Shown piece by piece: positions 7,664 through 16,315 of a stretch of DNA of 35,465 bases (positions are counted from its first letter, which is position 1; every line of letters starts with the position of its first letter). The notes under the pieces are model-generated. The model saw only the letters and a list, made by a program, of their open reading frames with translations. It was not told the origin of the DNA and did not search any database. This stretch comes from an uncultured Eubacteriales bacterium (GTDB taxonomy: Bacteria; Bacillota; Clostridia; Lachnospirales; Lachnospiraceae): NCBI GenBank assembly GCA_900319355.1, contig ONOC01000010.1:1-35465 (forward strand). Direction: 5' to 3'. The translations under genes were made by a program, and so were the position numbers.

Positions 7664-8530
7664 TCAGTTCAGTACCATGCCAAGTCCGATCGCGGCATGT
7701 CCGCCATGGCAGGTAATGACCGCGCCGCAGACATCATAGCTGCAGCGTTTAAAACCGAGTTCCTTCGCAGTACGTTCCATCTCATCAAGAACCTCCTGCT
7801 TCACGCCCTCTGTATACATGATATAAAGCGTATCGCGCTTCACGTCATACTTCTCACACATGTCGCGGATGTATCTGCCGCAGATCTTCAGCATGTTGCC
7901 GCGGTAGCGTCCGGCTGCGAACAGATGTCCATCCTTGTCCGGCACGATCAGCGGCTTGATTTTCAGCACATTCGAAGCAATGTAGGCCGCATTCGTCACC
8001 CGTCCGCCCGCGCGCAGGAATTCAAGCGAATCCGGCACGAAGGAACACTGAATGTGATCCGTGATGGCATCAAACTCGTGGAAAAGCGCATCATAATCGG
8101 TGATGGCCTCCGCGCCGCCCTTCGAATTGAGAAGCGCCCGCGCCTCCGCAATATAGGCGATGCAGCCCGCGCCGAATCGCTGCGTATCAATCGTGTAAAT
8201 ATCCTTAAACTCCCTGACCGCAACGACGGAATGCTCATAATTGGTAGAAATGCCCGCCGCCAGCGCAAAATGATAGATGACGCTGTCCGGATGCTGTTCC
8301 CTCAGCTTCGTGAAAAAATCGATATAATCCTGTACATTATCGGCGGAACTCTTCGGCGTATCGCCTGTTCTGTCGAAATAATCGTACAGTTCACTGATGG
8401 GAATCGAGCCGTCATCGAAAGTTTTTTCTCCCATGGTCACATGCATGGGCAGGACAATCACGCCCAGCTTCTCCTGCAGTTCCTTCGGCACATCCGATCC
8501 GCTCTCTGTCGTAAACAATATTTCTTTCAT
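7664..8530 (-). CDS. DegV family fatty-acid-binding protein
   Basis: A 288-residue DegV protein. Members bind a fatty acid and deliver it to the FakA kinase for acyl-phosphate formation in Gram-positive bacteria (family knowledge). The N-terminal FTTESGSDVP corresponds to the T-x-S-x-D-x-P ligand-contact motif. Others are the KSSADNVQDY segment and VPDSLEFLRAGGRVTNAA followed by IKPLI, all typical. I chose the ATG at 8530 because GGGAG lies 9 nt upstream; upstream in-frame starts lack a site. No fakA gene is nearby. Confidence 0.92.
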   Translation of the reverse strand: MKEILFTTESGSDVPKELQEKLGVIVLPMHVTMGEKTFDDGSIPISELYDYFDRTGDTPKSSADNVQDYIDFFTKLREQHPDSVIYHFALAAGISTNYEHSVVAVREFKDIYTIDTQRFGAGCIAYIAEARALLNSKGGAEAITDYDALFHEFDAITDHIQCSFVPDSLEFLRAGGRVTNAAYIASNVLKIKPLIVPDKDGHLFAAGRYRGNMLKICGRYIRDMCEKYDVKRDTLYIMYTEGVKQEVLDEMERTAKELGFKRCSYDVCGAVITCHGGHAAIGLGMVLN

Positions 8531-8604
8531 ATTAAAATGCTCCCAACTCATTCCCCTCGGATAACTCATCGCATCATCAAGAAAAAAAAGCGTTTTCAGA
8601 GCAG

Positions 8605-8633
8605 ATTATACAATGCCCGGAAGATTGTGTAAA
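8605..8633 (-). promoter_or_regulatory. Promoter of the DegV gene
   Basis: On the minus strand TTTACA (8628-8633) and a perfect TATAAT (8605-8610) have 17-bp spacing, a strong sigma-A promoter. The rest of the 8531-8867 gap shows no gene. Confidence 0.75.
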
Positions 8634-8770
8634 GTTGTCTCCTTTCACAAAATCTTCGCCCGGTGCATCCGACAGCCGCATCCGTCTGTCCGCCCTGTGT
8701 CTCCGGCAGCGCCCGAACTGTCATGTTTACTCAGAACATCGGAATAACCAAAAGATAATACGATAATCGC

Positions 8771-8800
8771 ATGACATTCCCCGGGCGATTGTGTCATAGT
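8771..8800 (+). promoter_or_regulatory. Possible promoter/operator of the rhamnosidase gene
   Basis: ATGACA (8771-8776) and CATAGT (8795-8800) at 18-bp spacing could be -35/-10. ATGACA and TGTCAT (8792-8797) also form an inverted repeat overlapping it, a possible operator. Weak match. Confidence 0.3.
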
Positions 8801-8867
8801 ACTGTATAAGTCCGTCGCATGCCAGAGGCGGACTATCACTTTCGGTTTTTTCAGGAGGATAATAAAA

Positions 8868-11672
8868 ATGATCAGAAACTGTCAGGTCTGCCATCTGGAT
8901 AATCCACTTGGCTTTCGCATGGATGATACACTGATGTTCCGCTGGACTGCGGAAGATCTCCCGGGTACCCGGACGGATACCGCCCGCATCGTCATTTACG
9001 AGCTCTCACCTTCCGGTGAAAAAATCGCCGTCGCCCGCGACACAGGCTTCACGCATCTGGATTCCCTCGCCGCTGAAATCCGTCTCCCGCTGAAGCCGGA
9101 GACACGCTATGCCTGGAATGTAACCGTCCGGACAGACACCGGTGCCGAAGAGGCCGGCCCGGAGCAGTATTTCGAAACCGGCCGCATGGACACTCCGTGG
9201 CATGCCCGCTGGATCGGCTGCGACGACACCGATCCCCGCCATCCCGTTTTCTCAAAGGAAATCCATCCGTCCGGAAAAGTCGTGCGGGCCCGCCTGTACA
9301 TCACCGGCCTCGGCCTGTACGAGGCGTCTGTCGACGGACAGAAAATCGGAAACGAATTCCTCACCCCGGGCTGCAACAACTACAGCAGCTGGATTCAGGT
9401 GCAGACCTTTGATGTCACAGACCTCATCACCGACGGCTGCACGCTCTCCGTCACGCTCGGAAACGGCTGGTATAAGGGACGTTTCGGTTTCACCGTTCTG
9501 CCGGAACCGTGGTACGGCGACTCCTGGAAGCTGCTGGCCGAGCTGGTTCTCTGCCTCGATGACGGCACAGAACAATATATCGGGACCGACGAGAGCTGGC
9601 AGGTGACGCGTTCTTCCATCACCTTCTCCAACATCTATGACGGCGAGCACAGAGACGACACGCTGCCGCCGGTCCCCGCCGTTCCGGCGCGCCTGACCGA
9701 TGCCCCGGAAGGTACACTGACGGACCGTCTCTCCGTACCTGTCACTGTCGCAGAAGAGCTTCCCGTAAAAGAAAAAATCCTCACGCCCGCCGGTGAAACC
9801 GTCATGGACATGGGGCAGAATATCGCCGGAATTTTCAGACTGAAGCTTCATCACCCGGCGCGTGGCAAAAGGATTCACCTTCAGTTCGGAGAAGTCCTGC
9901 AGGACGGTTGCTTTTACCGGGATAACCTGCGCTCCGCGAAAGCTGAATACTGGTACACCTCCGACGGATCCGATACGACGCTTCAGCCGGCCTTCACCTT
10001 TTACGGATACCGCTATGTAAAAATCGAAGGCATCGAAAATCCCGATCCGGCCGACTTCACCGCCCTGGTTCTGACTTCTTCGATGAACCGCACGGGAGAA
10101 CTGCATACCGGCGACGAACGCATCAACCGCCTCATCGCCAATGCCGACTGGAGCCGGAAGGACAATTTCATCGATGTGCCGACAGACTGCCCGCAGCGCG
10201 ACGAGCGCATGGGATGGACCGGTGACGCAGAGGTCTTCTGCCCGACCGCCCTTTTCGAGAGCGATGCCACGGCTTTTTACAGAAAATTCCTGTATGACCT
10301 GAGAACGGAACAGAAGTCTCTCGGCGGCATGGTGCCTGTCGTCATTCCTTCCTTCGATCAGAAAAAGCTCTGCGGCGCAGCGTGGAGCGATGCCGCCACC
10401 ATCATGCCCTGGACCATTTACCAGTACATGGGAGATGTGTCCGTGTTAAGGGAAAGCTTTGATTCCATGAAGGACTGGGTGGAATATATGCGCACCCGCG
10501 AAGAAGACGGACACCGCTGGATGAAGCAGTTCCAGTTCGGAGACTGGCTTGCCCTTGACGGAGACGGAAAAAAAGACTCCGTCTTCGGCGGAACCGACAA
10601 CGGATTTATCGCCGAGGTTTATTACCTGTACAGCACAAGGATCACGGCGCAGTCGGCCGCGCTGATCGGCAGAGACGAGGACGCCGCTGCATACGGAAAA
10701 CTGGCGGAGGACATTCTCAGGGATATCCGCTTCACTTTCTTCACACCCGCCGGTCACTGCAGCATCCGGACGCAGACCGCCTGTCTTCTGTCACTGGCCC
10801 ACGGTCTTTCCCCGCGCCCGGAAACCGTCGCCTCCGACCTGAAGGACCTGCTCCTGCACAGCGACAACAAACTGAAGACCGGCTTCATCGGAACGCCGAT
10901 GCTCTGCGAAGCGCTCTCGGAAACCGGCAATCCGTACCTCGCATGGCAGATTCTGTTCAACGAGGAATTCCCGGGATGGCTGTATGAAATCAATCTGGGC
11001 GCCACCACGATCTGGGAGCGGTGGAATTCACTGGAACCGGACGGACACGTATCCTCCACGGGCATGAACAGCTTCAACCACTACTCCTATGGTGCCATTG
11101 TGACATGGATCAGAGAACGCGCCGCGGGACTCCGCCGCGATCCGGAGGTACCGGGATTCCGGAAGGTCATCTATGCGCCGGAGCCGCACATCAGGCTGAA
11201 ATACGCCGATGTATCCTATGATTCCGCCGCAGGCAGGTGGTCGGCGCACTGGGAACTCTCCTCGGAGCGGGCCATCTCCGTCCGTCTCCATGTTCCCTTT
11301 GACTGCACGGCCGATGTGATGCTTCCTCAGGCACCGGCATCGGTATATGAGGACCGCCTGAATCCGCTCTTTGCTTCTGTGACGGAAGAAGGAGAAAAAC
11401 GGATCTGCCACGTGGGTCCCGGCGACTACAGCGTCGAGTACATGACCGCAGAGCCTTTCCGCAGAGTATGGAACACCTCGCTCACGCTCCGTGAGCTGCT
11501 CAGCTATCCCGCCTGTGCCCGCACGATCCGCGAGGTATGCCCGGCTGCCGAACAGCTGCCCGCCATGTACCGCGAGTTCCCGCTGCCGGAAGCTGTCGAT
11601 GCCTGGGATCCGGCGCTCATTCCGGAAGAGAAAATGAAAAAGCTTGACGAAGCGCTCCGCCGCGTCGTCTGA
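8868..11672 (+). CDS. GH78 alpha-L-rhamnosidase
   Basis: A 934-residue enzyme of glycoside hydrolase family 78, releasing terminal L-rhamnose from plant glycosides or polysaccharides by an inverting mechanism. Layout: an N-terminal Fn3-like domain (about 1-110); the Bac_rhamnosid_N beta-domain with GNGWYKGRFGF (about 198-208); the CBM67-like rhamnosid domain (DMGQNIAG, YGYRYVKIEG); the (alpha/alpha)6 catalytic domain, with DVPTDCPQRDERMGWTGD around residue 435 supplying the acidic catalytic residues and GATTIWERW further on; and a C-terminal beta-domain. There is no signal peptide, so it acts inside the cell on imported rhamnosides. The ribosome binding site is AGGAGG with 8 nt spacing. It is convergent with an AraC regulator that probably senses its substrate (inference). 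Confidence 0.94.
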   Translation: MIRNCQVCHLDNPLGFRMDDTLMFRWTAEDLPGTRTDTARIVIYELSPSGEKIAVARDTGFTHLDSLAAEIRLPLKPETRYAWNVTVRTDTGAEEAGPEQYFETGRMDTPWHARWIGCDDTDPRHPVFSKEIHPSGKVVRARLYITGLGLYEASVDGQKIGNEFLTPGCNNYSSWIQVQTFDVTDLITDGCTLSVTLGNGWYKGRFGFTVLPEPWYGDSWKLLAELVLCLDDGTEQYIGTDESWQVTRSSITFSNIYDGEHRDDTLPPVPAVPARLTDAPEGTLTDRLSVPVTVAEELPVKEKILTPAGETVMDMGQNIAGIFRLKLHHPARGKRIHLQFGEVLQDGCFYRDNLRSAKAEYWYTSDGSDTTLQPAFTFYGYRYVKIEGIENPDPADFTALVLTSSMNRTGELHTGDERINRLIANADWSRKDNFIDVPTDCPQRDERMGWTGDAEVFCPTALFESDATAFYRKFLYDLRTEQKSLGGMVPVVIPSFDQKKLCGAAWSDAATIMPWTIYQYMGDVSVLRESFDSMKDWVEYMRTREEDGHRWMKQFQFGDWLALDGDGKKDSVFGGTDNGFIAEVYYLYSTRITAQSAALIGRDEDAAAYGKLAEDILRDIRFTFFTPAGHCSIRTQTACLLSLAHGLSPRPETVASDLKDLLLHSDNKLKTGFIGTPMLCEALSETGNPYLAWQILFNEEFPGWLYEINLGATTIWERWNSLEPDGHVSSTGMNSFNHYSYGAIVTWIRERAAGLRRDPEVPGFRKVIYAPEPHIRLKYADVSYDSAAGRWSAHWELSSERAISVRLHVPFDCTADVMLPQAPASVYEDRLNPLFASVTEEGEKRICHVGPGDYSVEYMTAEPFRRVWNTSLTLRELLSYPACARTIREVCPAAEQLPAMYREFPLPEAVDAWDPALIPEEKMKKLDEALRRVV

Positions 11673-11724
11673 AAAAAAACAGGGGCAGGTGCCTTATTCA
11701 GGCACCTGTCCCCGTATTTTCTTT
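11672..11724. terminator. Bidirectional terminator overlapping the AraC stop codon
   Basis: GGGGCAGGTGCC (11682-11693) pairs with GGCACCTGTCCCC (11701-11713) with one bulged T. A run of eight A lies to the left and TATTTTCTTT to the right. It serves both convergent genes, and the AraC stop codon (11698-11700) lies in its loop. Confidence 0.85.
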
Positions 11725-12669
11725 CAGATCAGGCAGAACGGCGCCGACGCTCTGCAGCTCCGATGTCCTGATCCCCTTCCCGTAATAAAACTTCCGGTAT
11801 TCCTTCGGCGTAATGAAATTCAGTTTCTTAAAGACCGAACAGAAATAATTGCTCGTGGAGAACCCGAATTCAAAGGCAATATCCGTGATGCTCTTGTCGG
11901 TCTGGATCAGCTCTCTCTTTGCGTATTCCAGTTTCTGAACGGTCACATATTCCGCCGGCGTCACCCCGATCGACTCCTTGAACTTCACCTTGAAGCGTGA
12001 GAGCGAATACCCGCTTCTGTCCGCGAGCTCGCTGAGCCGGATTTTGGCGTGAATGTTGTCACGCACATAATTCAGCGCGTTCTTGATGCCGGGGTCAATC
12101 TCCACGGCACTCTGTTCCTTCACCGGCTGCAGAAACTGCAGCGTGAACAGAAAAGCCGTCAGAAACTGAACGCCGATCCTGTTGCTCTCCTCATTTCGCT
12201 CGCTGAAAAAGTTAAACGCGCTGCGCAGGTAATTGAAATGTGTCTGCGTCAGCCGGAGCTGCCTGCTCCTTACCGCCATCAGCGACCGGATCAGTGCCCT
12301 CGAGTATTCCGGATTGAGCCCCAGCATCTGATCCGGCTTCGAAATGTCAATCTGGAACGCAAAAAACTCGCACGGCGCCATCGGTTTCGTTCCATTGGAA
12401 TGAATCTCAAACGGAAAGACGATCATCGCCTCATTGCCTGTGGTGGTGTAATTATAGAAGGCCCCGTCCTTCTCGATCTGCGTGAACCGGGTGCCCTTGA
12501 TCATGCAGTGAATCTCAATGATATCCGAATGCAGGTGCGGCGGCGCCGGCGTCACGGACGTCGTATAATTCCAGTAGGAAAAGTTGCCGAGTCCCTGGAT
12601 GTGATGGTCATTTTTTGTCAGTACCTTCTTCTGCCTCGTCCAGCAGTAGGAATCAAAAATCTCAAACAC
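11698..12669 (-). CDS. AraC family transcriptional regulator
   Basis: A 323-residue activator with an N-terminal cupin-like sensing domain (HLHSDIIEIHCMIKG near residues 46-60) and two C-terminal helix-turn-helix motifs (about 205-300: RLSELADRSGYSLSRFKVKFKESIGVTPAEYV, and SITDIAFEFGFSTSNYFCSVFKK). The start is GTG at 12669 with AAGGG 8 nt upstream. It begins 12 nt after the YcxB-like gene ends, so the two are probably co-transcribed. Neighbouring GH78 and aldolase/TRAP genes make a sugar-responsive activator likely (inference). Its last codons are encoded inside the terminator stem. Confidence 0.9.
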   Translation of the reverse strand: MFEIFDSYCWTRQKKVLTKNDHHIQGLGNFSYWNYTTSVTPAPPHLHSDIIEIHCMIKGTRFTQIEKDGAFYNYTTTGNEAMIVFPFEIHSNGTKPMAPCEFFAFQIDISKPDQMLGLNPEYSRALIRSLMAVRSRQLRLTQTHFNYLRSAFNFFSERNEESNRIGVQFLTAFLFTLQFLQPVKEQSAVEIDPGIKNALNYVRDNIHAKIRLSELADRSGYSLSRFKVKFKESIGVTPAEYVTVQKLEYAKRELIQTDKSITDIAFEFGFSTSNYFCSVFKKLNFITPKEYRKFYYGKGIRTSELQSVGAVLPDLKENTGTGA

Positions 12670-12681
12670 AGCCGTTTCCCT

Positions 12682-13248
12682 TCAGTTCAGAAAATCTGTG
12701 GCCCGCGGTTTCCGGGTCTTCCTGGGCATCACGCGGTCGGCTGTTCTGGCGATAAACGCCGTCAGATCCTCGGAGCAATGATCCGTGTCGAGGATATAGG
12801 CTTTCGTTTTATCCACCATCAGATAGGTATTGCTCCTCGTAAAAATCACGTCCTTCAGTTCCCTGTAGAGCACGCGCGATCTCCCGTACTTATTCTCAGC
12901 GGTGAAATAATCCCGGTAAAAGACAAATTCCGTCGTCACGCCCTCCATCCGGGCGGCCATCTTCTTATATGCGGAATGCGTTGACTGCCTGAGGCTCGCA
13001 TACATGCCGAGCGGAAACAGGACCGCCAGAATCAGAAAAGACACACCCATCATGGTCTTCCCCTGCAGAAAATACCCGACGCAGAACACCAGCATAACCA
13101 GTTCAAAGCAGACCATAAAAGTCCAGTACGGTCTCCGCCTCTGCTGCATCGCCAGCGTCATCCGCCGGAACTCGTCATACGAGAATGTCGTCTCTGACCG
13201 GTAGAGCGGCGTATCCTGTGCTGCTGTATCCTTACACTTTTCTTCCAA
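12682..13248 (-). CDS. YcxB-like membrane protein
   Basis: A 188-residue protein with two adjacent membrane segments (about residues 43-61 and 66-84). A soluble C-terminal part, TEFVFYRDYFTAEN...YRELKDVIFTRSNTYLMVDKTKAYILD, matches the YcxB C-terminal pattern (a PH-like fold). Function unknown in the family. The start appears to be TTG at 13248, with GGAGG 10 nt upstream. It is followed directly by the AraC gene in the same direction. Confidence 0.7.
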   Translation of the reverse strand: MEEKCKDTAAQDTPLYRSETTFSYDEFRRMTLAMQQRRRPYWTFMVCFELVMLVFCVGYFLQGKTMMGVSFLILAVLFPLGMYASLRQSTHSAYKKMAARMEGVTTEFVFYRDYFTAENKYGRSRVLYRELKDVIFTRSNTYLMVDKTKAYILDTDHCSEDLTAFIARTADRVMPRKTRKPRATDFLN

Positions 13249-13302
13249 TTGTAAAAGACCTCCATACCTGATTTTATAATTTTCTTCATTATAGCAGATT
13301 GT

Positions 13303-13371
13303 CAGCGAAAAAATTATAAAATCGTACTGCGGACTATATCGAAAGTTTTCGCTGTCAGGATTGTGTATAGT
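13303..13371 (+). promoter_or_regulatory. Operator/promoter region of the aldolase-TRAP operon
   Basis: CAGCGAAAA (13303-13311) and TTTTCGCTG (13346-13354) form a perfect 9-bp inverted repeat with centres about 43 bp apart, roughly four helical turns. CGAAA-GT-TTTCG (13340-13351) forms an inner palindrome. A -10-like TATAGT follows at 13366-13371. The pattern suits a repressor or activator working by looping; which protein binds is not shown. Confidence 0.45.
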
Positions 13372-13460
13372 AAGGGGCAGATAAGATAAAACGTTTTTCT
13401 GTTCATCAGCAGACAGGGCGGCCGACCTGAGCTCTGCAATTAATGAAGGAGGCAGAATTC

Positions 13461-14387
13461 ATGGAGGCAGGCAGAGGTGTCTGGCCCGTTATGATCACTC
13501 CGTTCACGGAGGATATGAAAATTGATTATAACGGCGTTGAGAAAATTATTGAATGGTATGACCGCCTCGGTGTAACGGGGATTTTTGCCGTATGTCAGTC
13601 AAGTGAAATGTTCGAGCTGAACGCACAGGAGAGACTGGAACTGGGCAAATTCGTTATTGATCATACACCGAAGCACATTCAGGTTGTCGTATCCGGCCAC
13701 GTAGCCGAAAAACCGGAAGATCAGGTGCGCGAAGCACAGGCAATGATCGATGCCGGAGCCGACACGTATGTATTTATTTCAAATCAGTTTGCAAAACCGG
13801 ATGAAAGCGAAGATGTGGCGAAGAAGAATATCGAGTATCTGATCAGCCATATTGACGCGCCGGCATTCGGCGTATACGAATGCCCTTATCCTTACAAGAG
13901 AGTGATCTCTCCGGAACTGCTCCGCTGGATGGCGGACACCGGAAAGTTCTCCTTCCTGAAGGATACCTGCTGCGATCTGGATATGCTGAAGGCAAAGGCA
14001 GACGCAGTAAGGGGCACGGGACTGAAGATCTACAACGCCAACGGCGCTACGCTTCTTGAATCACTGAAATACGGATGTGCTGGCTATTCGGGTGTGATGT
14101 GCAACTTCTTCCCGGATCTCATCGTATGGCTGGTCGATCAGTTCGACAAACAGCCGGAGCTGGCCGAGGAGATGCAGGACTTCATCGGAGCCGCATCAAC
14201 CATCGAGTGTCAGGTTTACCCCTGCAACAGCAAGTACTACCTGCAGCTGGAGGGACTTCCGATCACCACGAAATCCAGAAAACAGGACGACGCACTGATG
14301 ACCGGATCAAGAAAACTGGAAATCATACAATATCGGAATGTTGTACAGCGTTTCCGTGAGTATTTTTTCAATAAGGTAAAGCAGTAA
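13461..14387 (+). CDS. DapA/NanA-superfamily aldolase
   Basis: A 308-residue class I aldolase of the dihydrodipicolinate synthase/N-acetylneuraminate lyase superfamily. The Schiff-base lysine is K167 (FSFLKDTCC) and the catalytic tyrosine is Y139 (GVYECPYPY). At the substrate-carboxylate loop, where DapA has GTTGE and NanA has GSTGE, this protein reads CQSSE (residues 45-49), so it belongs to a divergent clade whose substrate I cannot name. I chose the ATG at 13461 because AAGGAGG lies 8 nt upstream; the ATG at 13443 precedes that site. It is the first gene of a run with TRAP transporter, YhcH-like and PfkB genes, which points to catabolism of a sugar acid or deoxy-sugar (inference). Sialic acid is possible, but no nanE or nagB is in the window. 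Confidence 0.88.
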   Translation: MEAGRGVWPVMITPFTEDMKIDYNGVEKIIEWYDRLGVTGIFAVCQSSEMFELNAQERLELGKFVIDHTPKHIQVVVSGHVAEKPEDQVREAQAMIDAGADTYVFISNQFAKPDESEDVAKKNIEYLISHIDAPAFGVYECPYPYKRVISPELLRWMADTGKFSFLKDTCCDLDMLKAKADAVRGTGLKIYNANGATLLESLKYGCAGYSGVMCNFFPDLIVWLVDQFDKQPELAEEMQDFIGAASTIECQVYPCNSKYYLQLEGLPITTKSRKQDDALMTGSRKLEIIQYRNVVQRFREYFFNKVKQ

Positions 14388-14420
14388 AAATGCCATATAA
14401 CGTATTAAGGAGGGAAAGAA

Positions 14421-15611
14421 ATGAAACGTAAACTTTTCGCAATCCTGATGAGCACAGCCATGGTTGCAGCTATGGCCGGATGCGGCAGCAGCAGTGCATC
14501 ATCCGCAGCTTCTTCCGCTTCATCAGCATCTTCGGCAGCTTCATCATCATCCACAGCTGAGGCTTCCGCATCTGAGACATCTTCAGCTTCTTCGGCATCA
14601 TCCGAATCCTCGGAGAGCGCATCGTCTTCTTCAGCAGAGACGGTATCCGCTGACAGCTCCGCTGCTTCAGGAGACGTCGGTGATCCGGTAGAGCTGGTAT
14701 TCACCTCAGTATCCGTTACCGGAGACTCCCACACAACGGCTATGCAGGCTTTCGCCGACAAAGTCAATGAGCTGTCCGGCGGCAACGTAACCTGCAAGAC
14801 CTACTCCGACGGCACACTCTTCGCAGCAGACGCCGAGTGGGATGCTCTTGTTTCCGATCAGGCAGATATCGCCTATATCTCCTTCCCGACTCTGGCTACA
14901 CAGGAAGGTCTGGAATGGTGCTCCATGTTCGGTACCGCTTATTTCTGGAACAGCTACGATCATATGACCTCTGTTCTGAACGGCGACATCGGCAAGAACG
15001 AAATCTTCCCGGCTATCGAAGAGAAGGTTAACGCCGTACCGCTTTCCGCTTTCTATCTCGGCGTTCGTGTCATCAACACCAGAAACAAAGAGATCAACTC
15101 CTACTCCGATATGAACGGCGTTCTCCTCAGAATGCCGAACTCCGAGACATGGCTGCATCTCGGCGAGGCACTCGGTGCCAACCCGACCCCGCTGGCTTTC
15201 TCAGAGCTCTATACCGCACTGCAGACCGGCGCCGTTGACGCACAGGATAACCCGCTGCCGACCGACGTTTCCGCCAAGTTCTACGAAGTAGCTCCGTACA
15301 TTGCCATGACCAACCACGTTGTTGACTCCATCATCCCGATGATCAACAAGGATAAATGGAACAGCATGACCGAGCAGCAGCAGAAATGGGTAACCGAGGC
15401 TATGGAATATGCCCGTAAGGTCAACGATGACGCCCGTAAGGAAGAGGAAGACAAGGATGTGCAGACACTGAAGGACAACGGATGCACCATCACTTATCCG
15501 GATATCGACGAGTTCAAGCAGAAAGCAAAAGAGTACTACGATGCTCATCCGGATCAGGAAGCAACCTGGAACATGGATCTGTACAATGAGATTCAGGATG
15601 CTGCAAAGTAA
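14421..15611 (+). CDS. TRAP transporter substrate-binding lipoprotein (DctP)
   Basis: A 396-residue extracytoplasmic solute receptor. Residues 1-21 form a lipoprotein signal with lipobox MAGC (lipidated Cys about 21), followed by a Ser/Ala-rich tether of about 65 residues and then the DctP fold. The conserved Arg that binds the substrate carboxylate lies in GVLLRMPNSETW, and PLAFSELYTALQTGAVDAQDNP is the family's hallmark segment. A carboxylate ligand is therefore expected. Its ribosome binding site is AAGGAGG, 33 nt after the aldolase gene. The tether is long even for Gram-positive receptors. Confidence 0.94.
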   Translation: MKRKLFAILMSTAMVAAMAGCGSSSASSAASSASSASSAASSSSTAEASASETSSASSASSESSESASSSSAETVSADSSAASGDVGDPVELVFTSVSVTGDSHTTAMQAFADKVNELSGGNVTCKTYSDGTLFAADAEWDALVSDQADIAYISFPTLATQEGLEWCSMFGTAYFWNSYDHMTSVLNGDIGKNEIFPAIEEKVNAVPLSAFYLGVRVINTRNKEINSYSDMNGVLLRMPNSETWLHLGEALGANPTPLAFSELYTALQTGAVDAQDNPLPTDVSAKFYEVAPYIAMTNHVVDSIIPMINKDKWNSMTEQQQKWVTEAMEYARKVNDDARKEEEDKDVQTLKDNGCTITYPDIDEFKQKAKEYYDAHPDQEATWNMDLYNEIQDAAK

Positions 15612-15676
15612 ATTCGTTATCAGGGACCTGTAAAACTGCAGACAGCGTCTTTACAGACGTCACATAAATTCATTGC

Positions 15677-15713
15677 GGGCCGGGCGGTATCAAGTCTGTC
15701 CGGTCCGTTTTGT
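15677..15713 (+). terminator. Intra-operon terminator between DctP and DctQ
   Basis: GGGCCGGG (15677-15684) pairs with TCCGGTCC (15699-15706) with G-U wobbles, followed by GTTTTGT. A partly effective terminator here would give more binding protein than membrane subunits, as is common in transporter operons. Confidence 0.6.
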
Positions 15714-15733
15714 GACTTGAGGAGGACAAATTC

Positions 15734-16315
15734 ATGTCGGACGAAAAAAAGAAATCCTCGATCGGCAAAAAAATCCTCGATATCTTCGATGTGGGTGTGA
15801 CGAGTTTCTCGTTTCTGATGGTCTTCATTGCATTCATGATTTCCATCGTCTCCCGCTACTTCCTGCGTGTAGCCGTTTCATGGACCTATGAAATTTCCAT
15901 CCTGGGCTATATGTGGGCGATGTATTTCGGGGTTGCAAAATGTATGGAAAGCGACAGTCATGTCGTCTTCTCTCTGCTTTATGACAAACTTGGTTTCAAA
16001 GGAAAGAAATTCTGTTACATTCTGAACAATACCATGCTTGCTGTTCTGCTGATCATCTGCATCTATCCGTCCATCAAATCATGGGCAGCCAGCAAAATGG
16101 TAACCGGAGTTCTGAAAATCCCGTACAAGGCAGCTTTCTTCCCGTATTTCTATATGGTGATCATGGTCATTGCCCGTGCGATCATTAATATCCGAAAGGG
16201 AATTCATAACGACGTTCCCGGAAACGAAAACGCAGAGCTGTTCGATGCGGCTGCAGAGGCCGGCGAGCAGATTGAGTCAGATCTTTCAGAAGCGAAAGGA
16301 GGAAAAGCAGAATGA
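15734..16315 (+). CDS. TRAP transporter small permease (DctQ)
   Basis: A 193-residue membrane protein with four predicted helices (around residues 17-38, 50-68, 92-110 and 133-155), the standard DctQ topology. SWTYEISILGYMWAMYFG and the following helix match the family. The hydrophilic C-terminus is longer than usual. Its stop codon overlaps the DctM start by 4 nt (ATGA), indicating translational coupling. It forms the membrane complex with DctM. Confidence 0.9.
   Translation: MSDEKKKSSIGKKILDIFDVGVTSFSFLMVFIAFMISIVSRYFLRVAVSWTYEISILGYMWAMYFGVAKCMESDSHVVFSLLYDKLGFKGKKFCYILNNTMLAVLLIICIYPSIKSWAASKMVTGVLKIPYKAAFFPYFYMVIMVIARAIINIRKGIHNDVPGNENAELFDAAAEAGEQIESDLSEAKGGKAE

Noticed and set aside
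14405-14797. Acidic (Glu/Asp/Ala) open frame on the minus strand opposite the TRAP lipoprotein
   Set aside because: It is the reverse reading of the Ser/Ala codon repeats of the lipoprotein tether.
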